Positions 9,597 to 19,069 of a stretch of DNA of 64,000 nucleotides are shown piece after piece. The notes under the pieces were generated by a model. The model searched no databases. It worked only from the letters and a program-made list of their open reading frames with translations, and was not told where the DNA came from. The first letter of the stretch is position 1. Each line of letters starts with the position of its first letter. The position numbers and the translations under genes were made by a program. Origin of the DNA: Ruminococcus sp. GTDB taxonomy: Bacteria; Bacillota; Clostridia; Lachnospirales; Lachnospiraceae. The stretch is from NCBI GenBank assembly GCA_023663085.1, contig JAMPIB010000007.1, positions 1 through 64,000 of the forward strand, given 5' to 3'.

Positions 9597-10667
9597 ATGA
9601 AAACATACGGTGTTATCATGGCGGGAGGCGGCGGCACCAGATTCTGGCCTCTCAGCAGAAAAGAACTGCCCAAGCAGCTTCTCAATCTGACGGGAAAAGA
9701 TTTGATGGTCAACGAGACCATTGACAGACTGGAGGGCAATGTAGAAAAAGAAGATATTTTTATCGTGACCAATACGTCGCAGGCACAGCTTATGCTGGAG
9801 GCGACATCGGGCAGAGTCCGTACAGATCATATCCTGGCGGAGCCTGCGGCCAGAAATACAGCGGCCTGTATCGGTTATGCAGCGATGGAGATCCTGCAAA
9901 AATACGGTGACGGGATCATGTGTGTACTGCCTTCCGACCATTATATCAAAAAGAGCGAAATTTATAAAAGGGTACTGGCCAATGCCATACGTGTCGCCGA
10001 AGAAACAGAAGCATTGGTAACGATTGGTATTCAGCCGGCTTTTCCTTCGACCGGATACGGTTATATCTGCCACGGGGAGGAAAAAACGGCGGAGGGATAT
10101 TATACAGTCAGACATTTTGTGGAGAAACCGAATTTAAAGAAAGCTAAAGAGTACCTTCTTTCGGGAGAATATCTGTGGAACAGCGGTATGTTTATCTGGA
10201 AAGCCTCTGTCATCATGCGCTATTTTGAAGAACTTCTGCCGGATGTTTATGCCTGCCTGCAGAAAATAGGCGCAGTCATGGGAACGGATAAAGAGCAGGA
10301 TATCATTGAGGAAATCTATCCGCAGATACCGAAGATATCCATCGATTACGGCATCATGGAGCGGGCGGAAAAAGTACTGGTATTAGAAGGCGATTTCGGC
10401 TGGAGTGATGTCGGAAGCTGGGATGCCTTAGAAGCGCTGTATGATAAAGACGAATACGGAAATATCACTTATGGCGAGCAGGTGCACATTGATACGCACG
10501 ATTGCATCATTTATGCGAAAAATAAGCTGGTGACAACGATAGGACTCGACAGCGTTATCGTTGTGGAAACGGAAGACGCGGTGCTTGTCTGCGATAAGAA
10601 CAGAGCGCAGGAAGTCAAAAAGATTGTCGAAGCCTTACAGGACTGCAATAAACGGCAGTATCTATAG
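9597..10667 (+). CDS. manC: Mannose-1-phosphate guanylyltransferase
   Basis: 356-residue nucleotidyltransferase that makes GDP-mannose from mannose-1-phosphate and GTP. The N-terminal signature GGGGTRFWPLSR and PKQLL, and later FVEKP and YLWNSGMF, are diagnostic. The C-terminus lacks the phosphomannose isomerase cupin found in long bifunctional ManC/AlgA proteins, so this is the short single-function form; the isomerase must be encoded elsewhere. It feeds gmd and fcl immediately upstream. Confidence 0.93.
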   Translation: MKTYGVIMAGGGGTRFWPLSRKELPKQLLNLTGKDLMVNETIDRLEGNVEKEDIFIVTNTSQAQLMLEATSGRVRTDHILAEPAARNTAACIGYAAMEILQKYGDGIMCVLPSDHYIKKSEIYKRVLANAIRVAEETEALVTIGIQPAFPSTGYGYICHGEEKTAEGYYTVRHFVEKPNLKKAKEYLLSGEYLWNSGMFIWKASVIMRYFEELLPDVYACLQKIGAVMGTDKEQDIIEEIYPQIPKISIDYGIMERAEKVLVLEGDFGWSDVGSWDALEALYDKDEYGNITYGEQVHIDTHDCIIYAKNKLVTTIGLDSVIVVETEDAVLVCDKNRAQEVKKIVEALQDCNKRQYL

Positions 10668-10781
10668 CTGATTGCAGACTGTCTGAAAATTTTTCAGGCA
10701 TTATGCGATACTTTACAGTTTACAAGTTCTGCCGCCCTGTGATATGCTTGTTCCAAATCTAATATAAAGGGGAATGATACA

Positions 10782-11159
10782 ATGGGCGGTAGTGTGATGG
10801 AAAAGACGGAAGTGGAACCGATGATCTCCGGATTGATGCTGGAACTCGGCATTCCCGCGCATCTGAAAGGATATCAGTATCTGCGGACGGCGATCGGCAT
10901 GTGTGTGGAGGATATGGAACTGATCGGAAGTGTGACCAAATTGTTGTACCCTGATCTGGCAAAGCGCTATATGACGACAGACCAGAAGATAGAACGGGCT
11001 ATCCGCAATGCGATAGAAGTATCCTGGGAACGGGGAAACGGAGAACTGTTTAACAAGTTGTTCGGCTATAATAACGGTGTGGGACATAACAGGCCGACCA
11101 ACAGTGAATATATTGCTTCGGTAGCTGACTATATCCGTCTGGAGCAGGGATATGTTTAA
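10782..11159 (+). CDS. Orphan Spo0A C-terminal DNA-binding domain protein
   Basis: 125-residue protein that is almost entirely the sporulation regulator Spo0A effector domain. The segments LGIPAHLKGYQYLRTAI, LYPDLAKRYMTT, ERAIRNAIEVSW and PTNSEYIA follow the Spo0A C-domain order, including its recognition-helix region. There is no receiver domain before it, so it cannot be switched by the usual phosphorelay. It may bind 0A-box-like sites constitutively or be controlled by its own expression. AAGGGG precedes the ATG at 10782; ATG at 10797 is an alternative. It is followed 34 bases later by a GH51 gene. Confidence 0.85.
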   Translation: MGGSVMEKTEVEPMISGLMLELGIPAHLKGYQYLRTAIGMCVEDMELIGSVTKLLYPDLAKRYMTTDQKIERAIRNAIEVSWERGNGELFNKLFGYNNGVGHNRPTNSEYIASVADYIRLEQGYV

Positions 11160-11193
11160 GATAAGATAATAAAAAAGACAAAGGAGAAGCAGA

Positions 11194-12705
11194 ATGTTCA
11201 AACTATTTATCAATCCAAAGAACCAGAAAGGCCATATCAATCCTGAATTGCAGGGACATTTTTCAGAACATTTGGGAAGATGTATCTATGAAGGGCTTTA
11301 TGTCGGAGAAAATTCCGATATCCCCAACACGAACGGCATGAGAAACGATGTCGTGGCGGCGTTAAAAGAGATGAAAATTCCGGTACTGCGCTGGCCGGGC
11401 GGCTGTTTTGCGGATGAATATCACTGGAAAGATGGTATTGGCCCCAAAGAGAACAGAAAGAAAATGATAAACACCCACTGGGGCGGAGTGGTTGAGGATA
11501 ACAGTTTTGGAACGCATGAGTTTATGGAACTGTGCAGACAGCTTGGCTGTAAGACCTATGTCAACGGAAACGTAGGCAGCGGGACAGTGCAGGAGATGAG
11601 CGAGTGGGTAGAGTATATGACATTTGAAGGCGTTTCTCCTATGGCGGATCTGCGGAAAAAGAACGGACATGAAGAAGCGTGGACGGTTGATTATTTCGGT
11701 GTCGGTAATGAAAACTGGGGCTGCGGCGGTAACATGACGCCTGAATATTATGCCAATCTTTACCGCCGATATCAGACCTATGTAAGAAATTATTCTTCCG
11801 ATGAAAAAAAGGCCATTAGGAAAATATGCTGCGGGCCTAACGGGGATGACTATGACTGGACGGATAATGTGATGAAGACCTGTTTCCGCAAAGCAGAAGC
11901 GGCGCACGGCTTTATGAACGGTCTTTCCTTCCATTATTATACAGTGCCGAATGATTGGGAAGATAAAGGGTTTGCACTCGGATTTGATGAAAAAGACTGG
12001 TACAAGACATTGAGCAAGACCTTGTATATGGAAGAAATGATAGACCATCATACGGCGATCATGGATCAGTATGATAAATCGCATGAAGTGGGTCTTATCA
12101 TTGATGAGTGGGGAACATGGTATAATTGTGAACCGGGTACGAATCCGGGATTCCTTTATCAGCAGAATACGATGAGGGACGCGCTGGTAGCGGGTATCAA
12201 TCTGAATATCTTTAATAAACATTGCGACAGAGTCAAGATGGCCAATATTGCGCAGTTAGTCAATGTTTTACAGGCGGTCATCCTCACGGAGGGAAAGAAG
12301 ATGATCCTGACGCCGACCTATCATGTCTTTAACATGTACAAGTATCATCAGGATGCGGAACTTCTGGACAGTTATATTGAGACGGAGAAGATTGGTATTG
12401 AGGATGAATATAAGGTGCCGAATTTAAATGAATCCGTTTCACTTGGAACGGACGGGAAAGTACATATTACACTTACCAATCTGTCCGTGAAAGAGGATTA
12501 TGAGATCGAAGGAAGTCTGGCGGATGCGGTCATCGACTCCGTGCAGGGAACAATTCTGACGGGAGCCATGGATGCGCATAATACATTTGAGGATCCCGAT
12601 ATAGTCCATACGGAGGCATTTAAAGGCTGTCAGGTTGTAGATAATAAATTAAAATTCACGATCCCGGCCTGCAGCGTACTGCATCTGGAAGTGAGTATGA
12701 AGTAA
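11194..12705 (+). CDS. Alpha-L-arabinofuranosidase, GH51
   Basis: 503-residue glycoside hydrolase of family 51 that removes non-reducing alpha-L-arabinofuranosyl residues. The acid/base glutamate is Glu173 in [11 protein letters not shown] and the nucleophile is Glu305 in [24 protein letters not shown] is another family hallmark. The length is normal and there is no signal peptide, so it is cytoplasmic and acts on imported oligosaccharides. AGGAGAAGC precedes the ATG. It is a catabolic gene among biosynthetic ones, possibly cotranscribed with the Spo0A-like gene, and is followed by two terminators. Confidence 0.93.
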   Translation: MFKLFINPKNQKGHINPELQGHFSEHLGRCIYEGLYVGENSDIPNTNGMRNDVVAALKEMKIPVLRWPGGCFADEYHWKDGIGPKENRKKMINTHWGGVVEDNSFGTHEFMELCRQLGCKTYVNGNVGSGTVQEMSEWVEYMTFEGVSPMADLRKKNGHEEAWTVDYFGVGNENWGCGGNMTPEYYANLYRRYQTYVRNYSSDEKKAIRKICCGPNGDDYDWTDNVMKTCFRKAEAAHGFMNGLSFHYYTVPNDWEDKGFALGFDEKDWYKTLSKTLYMEEMIDHHTAIMDQYDKSHEVGLIIDEWGTWYNCEPGTNPGFLYQQNTMRDALVAGINLNIFNKHCDRVKMANIAQLVNVLQAVILTEGKKMILTPTYHVFNMYKYHQDAELLDSYIETEKIGIEDEYKVPNLNESVSLGTDGKVHITLTNLSVKEDYEIEGSLADAVIDSVQGTILTGAMDAHNTFEDPDIVHTEAFKGCQVVDNKLKFTIPACSVLHLEVSMK

Positions 12706-12748
12706 AAATTATTTATAAGAATTGCTTATAGGAAAATAAAAAATTGAT

Positions 12749-12779
12749 AAAAGCCGGGGCAGTATGCCTTCGGCTTTTT
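12749..12779 (+). terminator. Intrinsic terminator after the GH51 gene
   Basis: Stem AAAAGCCG at 12749-12756 with CGGCTTTT at 12771-12778, extended by an inner GGC/GCC pairing, followed by further T. It lies 44 bases after the arabinofuranosidase stop. Confidence 0.8.
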
Positions 12780-12789
12780 GATTTCTGCG

Positions 12790-12814
12790 CGTGCGCTTTG
12801 CGGCGCACGTTTTT
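12790..12814 (+). terminator. Second, tandem intrinsic terminator
   Basis: GC-rich stem CGTGCGC at 12790-12796 with GCGCACG at 12803-12809, loop TTTGCG, followed by TTTTTA. It backs up the terminator just before it and isolates the capsule operon that starts at 12896. Confidence 0.75.
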
Positions 12815-12895
12815 ACTGCTACTTCCTTTTTTCGTCCGGACATGTTATAATTCATAATATGGATAAGTTTGTGCTGTTTCGGAATGGAGGAAGCA

Positions 12896-13825
12896 ATGAG
12901 CCTGTTAAGCGTCATCGTACCTTGTTATAACGAAGAAGAAAATGTAGCGGATTTTTATCATGAGTTATTGAAAAATGCTTCTTTTTTTACGGAGAAGGAA
13001 ATAGAACTGGAAATCATCTATATTGACGATGGATCTAAGGACAAGACCGTGGCGGAAATAAAGAAACTCCACGCCGGAGACGAAAGGGTGCATATGGTTT
13101 CTTTTTCCAGAAATTTCGGGAAAGAAGCGGCTATTTACGCAGGCTTACAGAAAGCAAAGGGAGACTATGCGGTGATCATGGATGCGGATTTACAGGACCC
13201 GCCCGCGCTTTTACCGGAGATGTATTCTTATATTGAGAAAGGGTACGATTCCGTGGCGACCAGAAGAGTGAACAGAAAAGGCGAGCCGCCGGTCAGATCT
13301 TTTTTTGCCAGGATGTTCTATCGTCTGATGAATAAGATCTCCAAAACAGAGATCGTGGATGGGGCCAGAGATTACCGGCTGATGACGAGACAGGTGGTGG
13401 ACGCCATTTTATCCATGACGGAATATAATCGTTTCACGAAAGGCATCTTTGGCTGGGTAGGATATCAGACCAAGTGGATTGAATTTGAAAATATAGAGCG
13501 CAGAAAAGGCGAAACGAAGTGGTCGTTCTGGAAGTTGTTTTTATATTCCCTTGACGGAATCACGGCTTTTTCCACGGTGCCGTTAGCGATTGCCTCGATC
13601 ATGGGCGTGTTATTCTGTTTCGTGGCCTTTCTGCTCATTGTCATAACAATAGTACGGAAATTATTGTTCGGCGATCCGACAGCAGGCTGGCCGTCCTTAG
13701 TCTGCATTATTTCGCTGATCAGTGGCGTACAGTTGTTTTGTATGGGCATTATAGGGCAATACTTATCCAAGACCTATATGGAAGTTAAGAAGAGACCGAT
13801 TTATCTGATAAAAGAGGATATCTGA
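12896..13825 (+). CDS. GtrB/DPM-type polyprenyl-phosphate glycosyltransferase (GT2)
   Basis: 309-residue GT2 enzyme with two C-terminal transmembrane helices. SVIVPCYNEEENV opens the fold, YIDDGSKDKT and VIMDADLQDPP carry the nucleotide/metal-binding acids; the DADLQDPP form is typical of GtrB, ArnC and dolichol-phosphate-mannose synthases, which load a sugar on undecaprenyl phosphate on the cytoplasmic face. Such donors feed GT-C enzymes like those at 6782, 23416 and 32639 (inference). GGAGG at 12886-12890 decides for ATG 12896 over the in-frame start nine codons upstream. First gene of the 12896-25104 operon; the stop overlaps the next ATG. Confidence 0.88.
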   Translation: MSLLSVIVPCYNEEENVADFYHELLKNASFFTEKEIELEIIYIDDGSKDKTVAEIKKLHAGDERVHMVSFSRNFGKEAAIYAGLQKAKGDYAVIMDADLQDPPALLPEMYSYIEKGYDSVATRRVNRKGEPPVRSFFARMFYRLMNKISKTEIVDGARDYRLMTRQVVDAILSMTEYNRFTKGIFGWVGYQTKWIEFENIERRKGETKWSFWKLFLYSLDGITAFSTVPLAIASIMGVLFCFVAFLLIVITIVRKLLFGDPTAGWPSLVCIISLISGVQLFCMGIIGQYLSKTYMEVKKRPIYLIKEDI

Positions 13826-14655
13826 TGGAAGAGATGGTCAGTATTATCGTGCCGGTCTATCGTGCGGCGGACTATATTGCCGAAACGATAGCGATGGTAG
13901 AAAAACAGACTTATACAAACTGGGAATTGATCCTGGTTGACGATGCGTCGCCGGATAACAGTGTGGAAATAATAGAGCGTGTGGCGGCAGGCAGCTCCGC
14001 CATGTTTTCGGAACAGATTTACGCCGATGGGCAGGGAGAGCGGAACATTCAGGAAGAGGGCGTCGGACAGACTTCGCGTATCCGTCTGATCTGCAAAGAA
14101 AAAAATGAGGGCGCGGCGAGAGCCAGAAACAGCGGACTGGATGCGGCGAAGGGCAGATATATCGCTTTTCTGGATGCGGATGATATCTGGTTTCCGCAGA
14201 AACTGGAAAAAGAGCTGGCTTTTATGAAAGAAAATAACGCCGCCTTTGCTTTTACGGCCTATGAGTTTGGGGATGAAAACGCAAAGGGAACGGGAAAAGT
14301 AGTTACCGTGCCGGAGCGGCTGACTTATAAAAAGGCTTTGTCACGGACGGTGATCTTTACGACGACCGTCATGTTTGATACAGAGCAGATACCGAAGGAA
14401 CTGCTGCGGATGCCTGTAGTGGAGAGTGAAGATACCGCGACATGGTGGCAGATATTGCGGGCCGGATATACGGCATACGGATTAAATGAAGTGCTTGCTG
14501 TTTACAGGAGACCGCAGACCAGCCTCTCTTCCAATAAATTTACGGCGATGAAGCGGATCTGGAATTTATACCGCAGGGAAGAAAAACTTTCCCTGCCCGT
14601 CAGTGTAATGTGCTTTTTCGCATGGGCCGTGCGCGCAACGCTGCGGCGTATCTGA
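13825..14655 (+). CDS. Family 2 glycosyltransferase
   Basis: 276-residue GT2 enzyme of GT-A fold: SIIVPVYRAADYI, LILVDDASPDNS and the DXD-like FLDADDIWF are clear. An insertion of about 30 residues rich in E, G and Q lies between the VDDAS strand and the KNEGAARARN stretch. No membrane segments are evident, so it is likely cytoplasmic and adds a sugar to the lipid-linked repeat unit; donor and acceptor are unknown. Its ATG overlaps the stop of the GtrB-like gene by one base (TGATG), which suggests translational coupling. Confidence 0.86.
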   Translation: MEEMVSIIVPVYRAADYIAETIAMVEKQTYTNWELILVDDASPDNSVEIIERVAAGSSAMFSEQIYADGQGERNIQEEGVGQTSRIRLICKEKNEGAARARNSGLDAAKGRYIAFLDADDIWFPQKLEKELAFMKENNAAFAFTAYEFGDENAKGTGKVVTVPERLTYKKALSRTVIFTTTVMFDTEQIPKELLRMPVVESEDTATWWQILRAGYTAYGLNEVLAVYRRPQTSLSSNKFTAMKRIWNLYRREEKLSLPVSVMCFFAWAVRATLRRI

Positions 14656-14687
14656 GCTGACGGCAGATCCATAGATGAGGTGTTGAA

Positions 14688-16064
14688 GTGAAAAGGATAG
14701 AATCGTTCAAAAGGTTTATCATATTACAGCTTTCTTTTGTCGGACTGATCTTGCAGACAGGCGTGTATGCGTATTTCTGGATGACGGCGTATTATCCGTT
14801 TCTGCATCTGCACCGCAGGCTGAACTTTTTCTTCAAGGGACATATACTGATGTTTCTGGTTTATTTTGTACTGCTTTTTTTCTTCTCCAGTACATACGGA
14901 GGATTAAAGATCGGTTACTTAAAGCCGGTTGATGTATATTTTTCGCAGTTTTTCTCGCTTCTGGCTGTAAATGTACTTTCCTATTTTCAGATATCGCTTA
15001 TGGGCAACTGGCTGATGGATGTAAAACCTATTGCGGGAACGATGCTGATACAGGTCATACTTTCGGCGGTATGGGTCTATATCTGTAATCTTTTTTATCA
15101 TAAAGTATTTCCGCCCAGAGAGATCCTGCTGGTTCACGGAGAACGGCCGATCGACGATATCATTGATAAGTTTCATTCCAGAAAGGACAAGTACCGGATC
15201 AACAAGTGCATCAATATAGCCGAAGGTACGTCCAGAGTCCGGGAGGAGATCACGAGCGGTTACGGTGCGGTCGTACTGTGGGATATTCCCATTCAGGAAA
15301 GAAATGAACTGTTAAAATATTGTTATAGCAATTCCATCCGCGTTTATATGATGCCCAAGATCTCTGATGTGCTGGTAAAAGGTTCCGATCAGCTTCATCT
15401 GTTCGATACGCCGATTTTGCTGACAAGGGAATATGCCCTGAAGATAGAACAGCGTTTTTTTAAAAGACTTATTGATATCGTCTGTGCGATCATCCTGTTA
15501 GTCATCGCTTCTCCGTTCATGCTCCTGACGGCGATCGCCATCAAAGTCTATGACGGAGGTCCTGTTTTATATAAGCAGATCCGTTGTACAAGGGATTCTA
15601 AGGAGTTCTATATTTTGAAGTTCCGCAGTATGCGCGTGGATGCGGAAAAGGATGGTGTGGCGAGACTGGCGGCCAAGAATGATTCGCGTATCACGCCGGT
15701 CGGAAAATTCATCCGCGCGGTGCGTATCGACGAACTGCCGCAGTTATTGAATATCCTCAAAGGCGAGATGTCATTCATCGGGCCCCGTCCGGAGCGGCCG
15801 GAGATCATTGCCGAATATATGCAGACCATGCCGGAGTTTGCCTTTCGTATGAAAGTAAAAGCGGGTCTGGCAGGTTATGCGCAGGTTTACGGGAAATATA
15901 ATACGACACCATATGATAAATTAAAACTGGATTTAACTTATATCGAAAATTATTCGGTATGGCTGGATCTGAAACTGATGCTTCTGACATTGAAAATTTT
16001 ATTCAAACCGGAGAGTACGGAAGGCGTGGACAGCACACAGATCACGGCAAAGAAAGAGCAGTAA
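14688..16064 (+). CDS. Undecaprenyl-phosphate sugar-1-phosphate transferase (polyprenyl glycosylphosphotransferase)
   Basis: 458-residue initiating enzyme of capsule/exopolysaccharide synthesis, WbaP/EpsE type. The N-terminal half has about four transmembrane helices and a nucleotide-binding-like domain. The C-terminal bacterial sugar transferase domain has KRLIDIVCAIILL (membrane re-entrant helix), GGPVLYKQIR, ILKFRSMRVDAE, RIDELPQLLNIL and SFIGPRPERPE. It transfers a sugar phosphate from a UDP-sugar to undecaprenyl phosphate, the priming step for the repeat unit. The start is GTG at 14688, with GATGAGG seven bases upstream. Confidence 0.93.
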   Translation: MKRIESFKRFIILQLSFVGLILQTGVYAYFWMTAYYPFLHLHRRLNFFFKGHILMFLVYFVLLFFFSSTYGGLKIGYLKPVDVYFSQFFSLLAVNVLSYFQISLMGNWLMDVKPIAGTMLIQVILSAVWVYICNLFYHKVFPPREILLVHGERPIDDIIDKFHSRKDKYRINKCINIAEGTSRVREEITSGYGAVVLWDIPIQERNELLKYCYSNSIRVYMMPKISDVLVKGSDQLHLFDTPILLTREYALKIEQRFFKRLIDIVCAIILLVIASPFMLLTAIAIKVYDGGPVLYKQIRCTRDSKEFYILKFRSMRVDAEKDGVARLAAKNDSRITPVGKFIRAVRIDELPQLLNILKGEMSFIGPRPERPEIIAEYMQTMPEFAFRMKVKAGLAGYAQVYGKYNTTPYDKLKLDLTYIENYSVWLDLKLMLLTLKILFKPESTEGVDSTQITAKKEQ

Positions 16065-16114
16065 AAAGGCGGCAGGTATCGCAGGATGAGAGAAAGGCAT
16101 GGTTACTGATTAAG

Positions 16115-17086
16115 ATGAAATACGCAAACGAAGGTATGGATTGTAAAAAATATATGCTTCTTTTTCTGCAAAAAGCGTGGATAGCCGTACTGGCGGCGCT
16201 GGCGGGCGCGCTTCTTGGCGGCGGTATCTATCTGCTTGTTAATGTGGTGCCGGCCGCTAACCGGGAGTACCGGGCGGAGTCCAAACTGTACCTTGATTTT
16301 GCGATAGACGAATCGGGAGAAGTCTACCAGGCTTATAACGGTTATACATGGAATGATCTGATGTCCACGGAACCCATTCTGGATACGACGATGTCTTATC
16401 TGCCGGATTCTTATACGAAAGAGGAAGTGATCGCGGCAACCTCTGCGCAGATTCTTTCAGATATACGGCTGCTGACGATCACTATCACGACTCCGGAGGC
16501 AGAGCGGACGGCGGAGATTTTAAAGGCTACGGATCTGTCGTTGGTAGATCTGGGAAAACAGGCCAAAGAATTTGTGGATATTGAGATCTATAAAGAGACT
16601 GCACCAAAGGTCGTGGCAGCCGGCGAAAGATTTTGGCAGGCGGTGATGCTCGGCGCTGTACTGGCGCTTATTCTGGCATTGCTGGCCATGGCGCTTATTT
16701 ATGTACTGGATGATAAGATATATGTGCCGGGCGATCTGAAATGTGTGACGGATATCCCTTTTGCGGGGTATTGCTTTACGGAGGAAGTGAATGCTGTGGC
16801 GGCTGCTTTACAAAATGATACCCGGCAGAATCTGGCGCATATAAACAAAGAGACGGGAGCGTTTGTAAAACTGGAGGTAGAGCGTGGCAGGGAAATAACG
16901 GAAGAATGTGCCGTGGAGTCTGGGGGAGCGGCGGCTATCCTGCTTGTCGTTCCTTATGGAAAAATGGACAGGACGACATTACAGTATCGGATAGAACAGC
17001 TTACGTTACGTGGAGGCAGGATCGTCGGCATTTTGATCCGGGATGCCGATATGAGGTTTATGAGATGGTATTACAATCACCTGTGA
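16115..17086 (+). CDS. Wzz/CapA-like chain-length determinant
   Basis: About 323-residue membrane protein with two transmembrane segments, one near the N-terminus (about residues 20-42) and one around two thirds of the length, enclosing an extracytoplasmic domain, as in Wzz/CapA/YveK co-polymerases. A cytoplasmic C-terminal region of about 110 residues follows, with GGAAAILLVVPYGK reminiscent of a degenerate BY-kinase fold but without a Walker A. The partner kinase is not seen. The start is uncertain: the reading frame is open back into the previous gene, ATG 16115 and 16136 are both possible and neither has a convincing ribosome binding site. Confidence 0.7.
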   Translation: MKYANEGMDCKKYMLLFLQKAWIAVLAALAGALLGGGIYLLVNVVPAANREYRAESKLYLDFAIDESGEVYQAYNGYTWNDLMSTEPILDTTMSYLPDSYTKEEVIAATSAQILSDIRLLTITITTPEAERTAEILKATDLSLVDLGKQAKEFVDIEIYKETAPKVVAAGERFWQAVMLGAVLALILALLAMALIYVLDDKIYVPGDLKCVTDIPFAGYCFTEEVNAVAAALQNDTRQNLAHINKETGAFVKLEVERGREITEECAVESGGAAAILLVVPYGKMDRTTLQYRIEQLTLRGGRIVGILIRDADMRFMRWYYNHL

Positions 17087-17904
17087 GTATACAGGTCCTG
17101 GTATCCGCGGTTGGACAGGATGCCCGGACGCTGGCTGAAAAAATGAATATAGAGACAGATGCGGTATTGGTAAACCAATGCGATCAGTGTGACTACTGTG
17201 AGTTTCCGCTATCCGGGCAGCAGGGATCGGAGCAGGCCGTGTCTGTAGAGGCTTCTTATAAAGTACGATGCTTTTTCATGAAAGAGCGGGGCGTCGGCCT
17301 GAGCAGAAATACGGCGCTTTTACATGCGGATGGCGATATCTGCTTATTTTCCGATGAAGATATCGTTCTGGAAAAAGGATACGCGGAGGCAATCCGCAGC
17401 GCATACCGACAATATCCGGATGCCGATATGATCTTATTCAATGTGAAAGTATCGTCTGCCAGAAGGACATACTGGAATGAACAGCCTAAGAGGATCCGTT
17501 GGTATAATTACGGCCGCTATCCGGCCTACAGCATTTCCGGCAGGTTGGAGGCATTGAGAAGAGCGAACGTATATTTTTCGGTTTTATTCGGCGGCGGCGC
17601 TAAATACAGCAACGGGGAAGATTCCCTCTTTTTGCGGGACTGTCTGCGTGCCGGACTTAAAATATACGCGCTGCCCGTCTGCATCGGAGAGGAAATAGAA
17701 AGAGAGTCCACCTGGTTTCACGGGTTTACGGAGAAATTTTTTACGGACAGAGGCGTTTTGTATCACTATCTGTACGGAAGACTGGCGGCTGTTTTCGCGC
17801 TCCGTTTTCTGTTAAAAAATAAGAGCGGAATGTGCGAAAAGATTCCGTTTCAAGAAGCGTACAGATTGATGAGAAAAGGAATTGATTCACAGCGGCGGCT
17901 CTGA
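17065..17904 (+). CDS. Glycosyltransferase, GT2/GT-A-like
   Basis: About 279-residue protein of GT-A type. SIQVLVSAVGQD opens the fold, KERGVGLSRNTAL resembles the GT2 'G-R-S-x-A-R-N' region, and CLFSDEDIVLEKGY supplies an acidic DxD-like motif; FGGGAKYSNGEDSLFLRD carries the ED of the catalytic base region. Cytoplasmic, with no clear membrane helix. The ATG at 17065 overlaps the end of the Wzz-like gene by 22 bases and GAGG precedes it. An upstream open extension to 16906 is only overlap with the previous gene. Confidence 0.75.
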   Translation: MVLQSPVSIQVLVSAVGQDARTLAEKMNIETDAVLVNQCDQCDYCEFPLSGQQGSEQAVSVEASYKVRCFFMKERGVGLSRNTALLHADGDICLFSDEDIVLEKGYAEAIRSAYRQYPDADMILFNVKVSSARRTYWNEQPKRIRWYNYGRYPAYSISGRLEALRRANVYFSVLFGGGAKYSNGEDSLFLRDCLRAGLKIYALPVCIGEEIERESTWFHGFTEKFFTDRGVLYHYLYGRLAAVFALRFLLKNKSGMCEKIPFQEAYRLMRKGIDSQRRL

Positions 17905-17924
17905 AAGGGAGTATTGATAGGCGC

Positions 17925-19031
17925 ATGATCTTATATCTGACAGTCGCGGCGGGAACAGTGCTTTTGGCATGTATGGTCAACAACCGGCCGCTTGTACAAC
18001 CTTATAAAATAACGAGGCAGCAGATGTGCAACAGAGTCTGCCTGCTGGCCATATTTCTGATCCTTTTTTTGCTTTCGGCGCTCAGACAGAATGTGGGAAA
18101 CGATTATGCGAAATACGTGGAGTTCATGCACCTTGTTAATTGCGATTCCTATGTGCCGACAGAGGCGGGCTTCAACCTGCTGGTAAAGATCGTCTATGGC
18201 CTGTCGGGATTTGAGAATTATCTGCTGGTGTTTGCCATTTACGCTTTTGTAACGGTTTTTCTATTCCTGCTGGCCATATATGAGCAGAGCGATGAGTTTC
18301 CGTTTACGTTTTTCCTGTTTATGGCACTGGGCTATTATTTTCAGTCCTTTACGACTGTGCGTTATTATCTGGCGCTGGCCATTGCGCTGTATTGCATGAA
18401 ATTTGTGATACGAAGACAGTGGGGCAGATTTATCCTGTTAGTTATTCTGGGATCCTTTTTTCACAAGTCGCTGCTTGTTATCCTGCCGTTATATTTTCTG
18501 GCTTCGCTTACCTGGAAAAAATGGCAGCTTGTGCTGGCCGGACTCTTTTGTACGACATTTTTGTTTTTGCAGGATTTTTATTTACAGGTAGTGGTATTTC
18601 TGTATTCTACTTATGAAGAAACAGAGTATCTGGAAGGCGGAACGAGTTATATCAATATTCTGCGCTGCGGCGCGGTGCTGGTATTTTCGCTTCTGTATTA
18701 TAAAAAGTGTATACAGGGAAATCGCAGGATGCAGTTTTATTTTTATCTGAATCTGGGGGCGCTGGCGTTATATGTATTTTGCTCTTTTCTGCCGATCATA
18801 TCCCGGATCGGATATTATCTGACGATCAGCCATATTTTGTTTTTGCCGGCACTTCTGCGGGAGACGGAGAATGAGAAGTTAAGAAAATTTCTGCGGGCCG
18901 GAGTGATCGCGGCGGCGCTTTTCTATTTTGCAATCTATATGAGAAGAGCGTATGACGATGGGACGAGGATATTGCCGTATCAGAGTTTTCTGTTCCATGA
19001 TATGGTGGATATTTTGTCAGACAGGAATTAG
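17925..19031 (+). CDS. EpsG-family polysaccharide polymerase (Wzy-like)
   Basis: 368-residue polytopic membrane protein with about ten transmembrane helices. The N-terminal pattern, SALRQNVGNDYAKYVEF, matches the EpsG family (LR..vG.D...Y). EpsG/Wzy proteins join lipid-linked repeat units on the outer face of the membrane. AAAGGGAG precedes the ATG. Its position in the middle of a glycosyltransferase operon fits. It is the only Wzy candidate seen in this window. Confidence 0.85.
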   Translation: MILYLTVAAGTVLLACMVNNRPLVQPYKITRQQMCNRVCLLAIFLILFLLSALRQNVGNDYAKYVEFMHLVNCDSYVPTEAGFNLLVKIVYGLSGFENYLLVFAIYAFVTVFLFLLAIYEQSDEFPFTFFLFMALGYYFQSFTTVRYYLALAIALYCMKFVIRRQWGRFILLVILGSFFHKSLLVILPLYFLASLTWKKWQLVLAGLFCTTFLFLQDFYLQVVVFLYSTYEETEYLEGGTSYINILRCGAVLVFSLLYYKKCIQGNRRMQFYFYLNLGALALYVFCSFLPIISRIGYYLTISHILFLPALLRETENEKLRKFLRAGVIAAALFYFAIYMRRAYDDGTRILPYQSFLFHDMVDILSDRN

Positions 19032-19069
19032 GGGTCTGTACGCCCTGTCAGAAAGAGTGGTAAGATAGT

